DNA of 5,240 bases from Deltaproteobacteria bacterium. Lineage in GTDB: Bacteria > Desulfobacterota > Desulfomonilia > UBA1062. The position numbers were made by a program, and so were the translations under genes. Below, piece after piece: positions 1 through 3,900 of the stretch. Within the stretch, counting starts at the first letter, position 1; each line of letters starts with the position of its first letter. The notes under the pieces were generated by a model. The model had not been told where the DNA came from. It did not search any database and was given only the letters and a program-made list of their open reading frames with translations. The stretch spans positions 1-5,240 of the forward strand of contig JAFGTK010000310.1 of the NCBI GenBank assembly GCA_016934135.1, written 5' to 3'.

Positions 1-28
1 CACCCCAATAGTGTATTAAATGAACCGT

Positions 29-51
29 GATTCAGAATAATGCTCTGAATT
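29..51 (+). other. AT-rich stem-loop in the atpE leader
   Basis: ATTCAGA at 30-36 is perfectly complementary to TCTGAAT at 44-50, with a 7-base loop and a possible extra G.T pair (29/51). It lies between an in-frame stop at 28-30, which may end an unidentified upstream gene, and the atpE ribosome binding site. No T-run follows, so it is not a typical terminator. A role in mRNA processing or in translation of atpE is possible but is inference only. Confidence 0.35.
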
Positions 52-66
52 CATAAATAAAAACTC

Positions 67-73
67 TAAGGAG
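67..73 (+). promoter_or_regulatory. Strong ribosome binding site of atpE
   Basis: TAAGGAG lies 6 bases before the ATG at 80, a near-ideal Shine-Dalgarno sequence and spacing. Efficient initiation fits a protein needed in many copies per ATP synthase. It also fixes the start that gives the signal-peptide-bearing form of the protein. Confidence 0.8.
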
Positions 74-79
74 TGTGCG

Positions 80-442
80 ATGAGCAGATTAAAGACCTTT
101 GTATTTGTTGCTTTTATGTTATTTGCTGTTTCCAGTGTTGCAATTGCTTCTGATGTAGCTGCAGCAGGTTATGTGGATTGGGCCAAGGTGATCTTTGTTG
201 CAGCATCTCTGATTGCTGCTGGTCTCTGTATGGGACTCGGTGCGATTGGTGCCGGGGCAGGTATGGGTAATGCTACTTCCGGAGCTACCGAAGCCGTTGG
301 TCGTAATCCCAATGCTCAGGGAAAGATCATGCTCACCCTTATGGTCGGTCTTGCAATGACTGAGTCCATTGCAATCTATGCGCTCGTTGTAACCCTTATC
401 ATCCTTTACGCTAATCCTTTCAAAGCAATTATTCTGGGCTAG
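80..442 (+). CDS. atpE: F-type ATP synthase subunit c (F0 ring proteolipid), with signal peptide
   Basis: This 120-residue protein forms the membrane rotor ring that carries ions through F0 and drives ATP synthesis in F1. Residues 1-23 form a signal-peptide-like extension: a basic start, a hydrophobic core, and an A-I-A site suggesting cleavage after Ala23. Helix 1 (about 36-68) carries the glycine-rich packing motif (G52, G54, G57, G59, G61, G63). The polar loop is R75-N76-P77. Helix 2 (about 84-112) contains the ion-binding Glu95 followed by Ser96 and Tyr100. The mature part is close to the usual size of about 80-90 residues; extensions of this kind occur in some deltaproteobacteria. At the helix-1 position that is Gln in most Na+- and many H+-binding rings (Gln32 in Ilyobacter) there is Met62. 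Fourfold codons here often end in T, as expected of a highly expressed gene. No other atp gene follows, which fits a split F0/F1 gene arrangement; atpB may lie upstream but is not visible. Confidence 0.97.
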   Translation: MSRLKTFVFVAFMLFAVSSVAIASDVAAAGYVDWAKVIFVAASLIAAGLCMGLGAIGAGAGMGNATSGATEAVGRNPNAQGKIMLTLMVGLAMTESIAIYALVVTLIILYANPFKAIILG

Positions 443-458
443 TCAGATCAGGAGAGAT

Positions 459-617
459 ATGATTCCAAACAAGGCGCCTTCTTTCGCATCAGTATCAAGG
501 GTACATGATGGATTTGCCGGTGCAAGTGGCTGCGCTTGTTTGGAATTAAAAACGGGTTGCATTACGGGTGAACTCTTAAAGGTTGAAGAGTTATCGATAT
601 ACAAGAGGTTTGTATAA
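459..617 (+). CDS. Possible small ORF of 52 codons, no recognised family
   Basis: The frame begins at ATG 459 and ends at TAA 615-617. AGGAGAG at 450-456 precedes it at a somewhat short spacing. It starts 16 bases after atpE and ends 18 bases before the next gene, so it would fill the gap as an operon member. The predicted peptide begins MIPNKAPSF, has no membrane segment or signal peptide, and contains three cysteines (C25, C27, C34). I recognise no family. The same bases form several inverted repeats, and two nucleotides of the start codon fall inside the largest stem, so the frame may be accidental in a structured RNA. A chance open frame of this length is not rare, but together with a placed ribosome binding site it deserves a record. 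Confidence 0.33.
   Translation: MIPNKAPSFASVSRVHDGFAGASGCACLELKTGCITGELLKVEELSIYKRFV
460..548 (+). other. Large intercistronic stem enclosing two hairpins (three-way-junction-like)
   Basis: ATTCCAAACAAG at 462-473 is perfectly complementary to CTTGTTTGGAAT at 535-546. Inward it continues with CGC (475-477) against GCG (532-534) if G474 bulges. Outward it gains G461.T547 and T460-A548, for about 17 pairs. The enclosed 54 bases contain a hairpin at 487-510 (CATCAGTA against TACATGATG with one bulged A, 7-base loop) and a weaker one at 516-530. No T-run follows, so it is not a standard terminator. Possible roles are protecting the 3' end of atpE mRNA so that subunit c is made in excess over the downstream sensor, sequestering the small-ORF start, or a small RNA. 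These roles are inference; the complementarity is seen directly. Confidence 0.6.
571..592 (+). other. Perfect 7-bp hairpin upstream of the sensor gene
   Basis: AACTCTT (571-577) pairs with AAGAGTT (586-592) around an 8-base loop. It is one of two adjacent hairpins between the large stem and the sensor gene. No T-run follows, so a terminator is unlikely. Confidence 0.45.
598..616 (+). other. Perfect 7-bp hairpin just before the sensor ribosome binding site
   Basis: TATACAA (598-604) pairs with TTGTATA (610-616) around the loop GAGGT. It could be an operator for a dimeric regulator or an RNA hairpin affecting translation of the gene at 636, whose ribosome binding site begins 9 bases later. A related sequence occurs at 2101-2120. 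Confidence 0.4.
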
Positions 618-624
618 GACGGTC

Positions 625-630
625 AGGAGA
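625..630 (+). promoter_or_regulatory. Ribosome binding site of the Cache sensor gene
   Basis: AGGAGA lies just upstream of ATG 636, with 6 bases between AGGAG and the start. It supports that start, which also yields a short cytoplasmic N-terminus directly before the first membrane segment. Confidence 0.75.
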
Positions 631-635
631 TTGAT

Positions 636-1940
636 ATGGAGCAGGAAGCAAAGACTAATTTTAGTTTTGCCAGTATTGCTGTAAGCTTTTTTATCCTCAT
701 AGTGCTACCCCTAACCATTACCGGAGTTATTATCAGCAAGGGAGTGGTGAAAGTAGGTGAGGAGGCAACACAGGCAAACTTGCGCATTCTCGACGATAGT
801 CAGAAGCAATCCATAGGGGGTCGAGCACAGACAGTGGCAGATGCTGTTGCCCAGTTTCTCTCGGACAGGGAGAAAGACATTCGGATAGCTTCAATACTTC
901 CTCGGGATGAGAATTCATACACTACCTTTTTAAGTTCCAATACGAGGGGGGTAATCAAGTCATCCAAGGTAGGTATGGTTAAGATCCCCATGCCCATATA
1001 CCGGGAGATCTCTTTCCTGGATAAGAATGGCTTGGAAGTCTTGAAGGTTACCAATAGTGGAGTCGCCAGTAAGGATCAGCTGAGGGATATGTCCGACCCG
1101 AAAAATGGCGAATATGGATATGAAGATTATTTCGCCAAGGCCAAGGGTCTGGCTCCGGGTGATTTCTACATGGGTCCTGTATTGGGGCGCCATGTTAATA
1201 AGGCGGAATTTGATTCAGGTAAGCGTTTTAACGGAATTATTCGTATGGCATCCCCGGTATTTGATTCCAGCGGTTTTGCCGGTGTTGTTGAATTGGCGCT
1301 TGAATATGTGCATCTTATGGAGTTTACAGATCATATCATTCCCACCGAGGCCGGTATGTTCTTTGCCGAGGTCAATGCCGATGATATGAACTATGCGTTT
1401 ATGGTAGATCGTGATGGCTATGTCATTTCGCATCCATCTGATTATCTTGTTGCAGGTCTTGATGATCAAATGAATCCGGTTCCGGTAATGAATGAGGGCA
1501 ATTATGAAGCCCTATTAAAGGCTGGGACAGGGGTAATGAATGTACGCGAGATGGGATTTATAGATGAAAACCTTCCGCGGATCCATTCTCTCGCATCTGA
1601 CGGCAAGTCCGGGTCTTTCACCTATACATTGAATGATAAGAGGATCTTTGCAACATACGCACACATACCTTATTATGGCAATGGTTTCAGCAAACCTCAG
1701 GGCTTCGGCTGGATAGGGATGATGGTAGATATCGACAGATATCATCACCTGAGCCAGGAGAAGGTGAAAGAGATTCAGCAGAAGGTCCAGAGATGGCAAA
1801 AATCCAGTATCGTTGTGGTATTCGTTTCGCTGATACTCCTCTTTATTATAGCACTGATATTGGCCCGCGGTCTGTACCGATCAATCCAGAGCGCCAGGCG
1901 TCCGGATGAGATGGTACAACTGGAAGACGACGAAGAGTAA
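636..1940 (+). CDS. Membrane-anchored double-Cache (dCache) sensor protein without output domain
   Basis: This 434-residue protein has an inner-membrane anchor at about 11-34, a large periplasmic region at about 35-388 and a second membrane helix at about 391-410. It ends in a 24-residue tail that is basic and then acidic, closing with DDEE. The periplasmic region looks like a double Cache ligand-binding domain. Its membrane-distal half has strand motifs near REISFLDKNGLEVLKV (123-138), an 'AKGLAPGDFYMGPVLG' segment (169-184) and 'IIRMASPVFDSSGFAG' (201-216). The membrane-proximal half has 'AFMVDRDGYVISHPS' (254-268) and a closing strand near 325-366. These match dCache modules of chemoreceptors and histidine kinases that bind small molecules such as carboxylates or amino acids; the ligand cannot be named. 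No HAMP, kinase, GGDEF or methyl-accepting domain follows, and a terminator lies 23 bases after the stop, so this is not a frameshift within the window. It may signal through a partner or be a decayed receptor. The domain call is fairly sure; the role is unknown. Confidence 0.85.
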   Translation: MEQEAKTNFSFASIAVSFFILIVLPLTITGVIISKGVVKVGEEATQANLRILDDSQKQSIGGRAQTVADAVAQFLSDREKDIRIASILPRDENSYTTFLSSNTRGVIKSSKVGMVKIPMPIYREISFLDKNGLEVLKVTNSGVASKDQLRDMSDPKNGEYGYEDYFAKAKGLAPGDFYMGPVLGRHVNKAEFDSGKRFNGIIRMASPVFDSSGFAGVVELALEYVHLMEFTDHIIPTEAGMFFAEVNADDMNYAFMVDRDGYVISHPSDYLVAGLDDQMNPVPVMNEGNYEALLKAGTGVMNVREMGFIDENLPRIHSLASDGKSGSFTYTLNDKRIFATYAHIPYYGNGFSKPQGFGWIGMMVDIDRYHHLSQEKVKEIQQKVQRWQKSSIVVVFVSLILLFIIALILARGLYRSIQSARRPDEMVQLEDDEE

Positions 1941-1962
1941 GATTAGGAATCATGCATATAAT

Positions 1963-2003
1963 AAAAGGGTGTTGATCCTGGAAAAAGGACGGCACCCTTT
2001 TTT
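1963..2003 (+). terminator. Rho-independent terminator of the atpE-sensor block
   Basis: AAAAGGGTG (1963-1971) is perfectly complementary to CACCCTTTT (1993-2001), giving a 9-bp stem. An inner TCCT/AGGA pairing (1976-1979 with 1986-1989) extends the hairpin through wobble pairs. The 3' arm runs into six T residues (1998-2003). It lies 23 bases after the sensor stop codon. Confidence 0.88.
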
Positions 2004-2034
2004 GCGTACGAGTAAAAAGGCGGCCACCCGAAAT

Positions 2035-2089
2035 TGTCCCTTTGAGGTATTGCAGGTAATCCTGCGGTGTCCCTTTGAGGTATTTCAGG
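2035..2089. repeat. REP-like element: two near-identical 22-base repeats flanking a hairpin
   Basis: TGTCCCTTTGAGGTATT occurs at 2035-2051 and again at 2068-2084. Each copy is followed by one differing base and then CAGG, so 21 of 22 bases match. The repeat period is 33 bases. Between the copies lies GCAGG-TAAT-CCTGC (2052-2065), a 5-bp hairpin that uses the end of the first repeat. This layout resembles an intergenic REP/BIME-type or other small dispersed element. Family membership would need other copies in the genome, which cannot be seen here. Confidence 0.6.
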
Positions 2090-2222
2090 CAGTGTAGGGT
2101 ATATACAGGTTTGTATTAAGCGCCGATAAGAACATTCATCCATAGTATCCGGTTAATGGATTAATGCTCTTGCAGATTTCACATTCTTCATTAGCCTGAC
2201 GGTGTGTAAGAATATGTCCTAC

Positions 2223-2236
2223 AATGAGCGCTCATT
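2223..2236. promoter_or_regulatory. 14-bp perfect palindrome, candidate operator upstream of rnf
   Basis: AATGAGCGCTCATT reads identically on both strands. It ends 48 bases before the -35 of the probable rnf promoter and lies outside any gene. The form, with ATGA/TCAT half-sites around a GC centre, resembles operators of dimeric TetR-family repressors, but the regulator is not in this window. Its position would suit an activator site or the upstream operator of a repressor. Confidence 0.45.
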
Positions 2237-2284
2237 CATAAGCTTTCTAATAAGTAATGATATCAGTATGTTAAAAAGTAGTGC

Positions 2285-2312
2285 TTGACAGGTTTGCGTT
2301 TATTTGATTAAT
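2285..2312 (+). promoter_or_regulatory. Probable sigma70-type promoter of the rnf operon
   Basis: TTGACA (2285-2290) matches the -35 consensus exactly. ATTAAT (2307-2312) matches 4 of 6 bases of the -10 consensus, at a 16-base spacing. Transcription would begin near 2319, leaving a leader of about 30 bases before rnfA. It follows the terminator of the previous block, so the rnf genes need their own promoter about here. Confidence 0.55.
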
Positions 2313-2333
2313 AGCTTCTGTCTCGAAAAATGC

Positions 2334-2339
2334 GGGAGG
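2334..2339 (+). promoter_or_regulatory. Ribosome binding site that decides the rnfA start
   Basis: GGGAGG sits 9 bases before ATG 2349. An ATG at 2341 is only one base away and is out of frame, ending after 10 codons. An in-frame TTG at 2304 lies upstream of this site. The start at 2349 is therefore preferred. Confidence 0.75.
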
Positions 2340-2348
2340 CATGCATAT

Positions 2349-2924
2349 ATGTACTATATTTTACTCATCGTAGGCGCAGCATTGGTGAACAACTTTGTGT
2401 TGTCGCGGTTCCTTGGAATCTGTCCCTTTATGGGTGTTTCCAAGAGCATCGACACGGCAGTGGGCATGAGTATGGCCGTTATCTTTGTTATGACGCTGGC
2501 ATCTTTTGTGACGTGGCTGATTAACAGTTACCTCCTCATACCTTATGGGTTAGGCTACCTGCAGACAATTGCCTTTATCCTGGTTATTGCATCCCTTGTT
2601 CAGCTTGTGGAGATGATTATTCAACGAGTAAGTCCGCCTCTTTATCAGGCTCTGGGGATCTTTCTTCCCCTGATTACAACAAACTGCGCGGTCCTGGGTG
2701 TGGCGATACTGAATATCCAGCTCAAGTATTCCCTGCTCGATTCATGCATTTTTGCAGCGGGTGCCGCACTCGGCTTCGGCCTTGCCCTAGTGATCTTTGC
2801 CGGTATCCGCGAAGAATTCGAGCTTAATAGTATCCCCAAGGCATTTCAGGGTACCCCGATAGCCTTGATTACCGCAGGGATCCTTTCCCTGGCTTTTATG
2901 GGATTTTCAGGTTTGGTGAAATAA
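2349..2924 (+). CDS. rnfA: Rnf complex membrane subunit RnfA
   Basis: RnfA is an integral membrane subunit of the ferredoxin:NAD+ oxidoreductase (Rnf). With its paralogue RnfE it forms the membrane core through which electrons pass, and it is homologous to NqrE of the Na+-pumping NADH:quinone reductase. The 191-residue product from ATG 2349 matches the family length of about 190-193. It has six hydrophobic segments (about 3-23, 38-58, 67-90, 100-122, 130-152 and 168-189). The hallmark motif near the N-terminus is NNFVLSRFLGICPFMG, with Cys25; its counterpart in the second half is TTNCAVLG, with Cys113. In RnfA/RnfE and NqrD/NqrE these cysteines hold an iron-sulfur centre inside the membrane. 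The gene opens the operon, and rnfB starts one base after its stop, implying coupled translation. Calling it rnfA rather than the similar rnfE rests on its position before rnfB and the 'VNNFVLSRFLGICPF' sequence. Confidence 0.95.
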   Translation: MYYILLIVGAALVNNFVLSRFLGICPFMGVSKSIDTAVGMSMAVIFVMTLASFVTWLINSYLLIPYGLGYLQTIAFILVIASLVQLVEMIIQRVSPPLYQALGIFLPLITTNCAVLGVAILNIQLKYSLLDSCIFAAGAALGFGLALVIFAGIREEFELNSIPKAFQGTPIALITAGILSLAFMGFSGLVK

Positions 2925-2925
2925 T

Positions 2926-3900
2926 ATGATCAGCTCAATATTAATGGTAGGTGGTATCGGGTTTGTGGCTGCCCTCATACTGGGGATATCCGCGGTCACC
3001 TTTGCCGTAGAGATGGATCCCCGAGAGAAGGCTGTCCTGGATCAGCTTCCCGGTGCAAACTGCGGCGCTTGCGGTTTTGCAGGATGCGCCGCCTTTGCCC
3101 ACGAGATCACGGAGAATGTTGAAGCAGAAATGGCGTGCCCCGCGGTGGGCGAGGAAGCGCTCAATGCGATGTCAGAGATCCTGGGACGTGACCTGGGAGG
3201 CGCCGCAGCTTTTATTGCATTTGTCGGCTGCAAGGGATCCCCGGATCAGACGATTACCAGGTACAACTATGTCGGGCCCACGGATTGCAGGGCTGCACAG
3301 ATCATTGCAGGCGGATCCAAGGCCTGTCAGTATGGATGTCTCGGTCTTGCCAGCTGCGTTCAAGTGTGTCCCTTCGGTGCGATCCGCATGGGTGAAGATG
3401 GACTGCCACATGTCCTGGCCGACAAGTGCACCGGATGTGCAAAGTGCGTAGAGGCATGCCCGAGGTCAATAATAAAGCTCATACCAAAAACGGGTAATTA
3501 CTATGTGGGCTGTATCTCCAGCGATGTCTCCAAGGACATGAAGAGCTACTGCAAGGTTGGCTGCATCAAATGCGGTCTCTGTGAAAATGTATGTCCCTTC
3601 GATGCTATTACGGTATCCCATGACAAGGCTGCTGAGGTTGACCAGAACAAATGCCATTCATGCGGACTTTGTGTGAGTGTATGCCCGACAAGTGTAATAT
3701 CGATGGTGCATACGCCTCTTAAGGCTCATGTTGTTGATGAAAAATGCAAAGGATGCGGGATATGCGCCCAGGTCTGTCCGGTTGAAGCAATCACAGGCAA
3801 ACCCAAAGAGCCGTATCTTGTCAGTGAAAGTAGGTGTATCGGTTGCGGCATATGCATCGACAAGTGCCCTGCAGACGCTATAGAGAGGGTCGTTTCATGA
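2926..3900 (+). CDS. rnfB: Rnf complex ferredoxin-type subunit RnfB, long polyferredoxin form
   Basis: RnfB is thought to accept electrons from reduced ferredoxin and pass them to the rest of the Rnf complex. It is a 324-residue protein with one N-terminal membrane helix (about 5-27). The RnfB-type Fe-S domain has Cys46, 49, 54 and 71 in the pattern CGACGFAGC...C. The conserved VGC (102) and DC (121) segments follow. Next come six ferredoxin-like cysteine motifs: 134/138/144/148, 168/171/174/178, 213/216/219/223, 243/246/249/253, 274/277/280/284 and 304/307/310/314. Paired, these make three bicluster ferredoxin modules, predicting about seven [4Fe-4S] clusters. Enterobacterial RsxB is only about 190 residues, so this is the long form, similar in size to that of acetogens. 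It starts one base after the rnfA stop with only a weak ribosome binding site, and its TGA overlaps the rnfC ATG (ATGA). Confidence 0.97.
   Translation: MISSILMVGGIGFVAALILGISAVTFAVEMDPREKAVLDQLPGANCGACGFAGCAAFAHEITENVEAEMACPAVGEEALNAMSEILGRDLGGAAAFIAFVGCKGSPDQTITRYNYVGPTDCRAAQIIAGGSKACQYGCLGLASCVQVCPFGAIRMGEDGLPHVLADKCTGCAKCVEACPRSIIKLIPKTGNYYVGCISSDVSKDMKSYCKVGCIKCGLCENVCPFDAITVSHDKAAEVDQNKCHSCGLCVSVCPTSVISMVHTPLKAHVVDEKCKGCGICAQVCPVEAITGKPKEPYLVSESRCIGCGICIDKCPADAIERVVS

Larger units (their letters stand above)
1941..2348. other. 408-base intergenic region with no convincing gene
   Basis: Contents in order: the terminator, an imperfect echo of its 3' arm (2014-2029), a REP-like repeat pair (2035-2089), a short ATACA/TGTAT hairpin (2103-2116), a 14-bp palindrome (2223-2236), the probable rnf promoter (2285-2312) and the rnfA ribosome binding site. 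Short open frames on both strands cross the terminator and repeats and show no protein-like composition. I found no tRNA or recognised riboswitch in it. Confidence 0.7.

Noticed and set aside
1..30. C-terminus of an upstream gene such as atpB
   Set aside because: A frame ends at TGA 28-30, but only nine residues are visible and they do not match a recognisable subunit a end, so no gene is called.
2035..2089. CRISPR array
   Set aside because: There are only two repeats, the spacer-like interval is about 11-16 bases, and no cas genes are present.
1906..2097. Continuation of the dCache gene into a HAMP or output domain through a frameshift
   Set aside because: The other plus-strand frame downstream encodes no HAMP-like or signalling sequence, and a strong terminator follows the stop within 23 bases.
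1943..2143. 66-residue minus-strand frame with an 11-residue repeat containing IPQRD
   Set aside because: The repeated residues are just the translation of the 33-base DNA repeat, and the frame also runs through the terminator hairpin.
2280..2300. Sigma54 promoter before rnfA
   Set aside because: The GG needed ten bases upstream of the GC at 2296-2297 is absent, and the sigma70 -35 match is better.
2304..2348. TTG start giving rnfA 15 extra residues
   Set aside because: The added residues are not hydrophobic or family-like, the start overlaps the likely -10 region, and the GGGAGG site fits ATG 2349 with the usual RnfA N-terminus.
3834..3896. Upstream ATG extending rnfC by 21 residues
   Set aside because: It lies inside the last cysteine motif of rnfB, and the conserved RnfC N-terminus begins at ATG 3897 with a good ribosome binding site.
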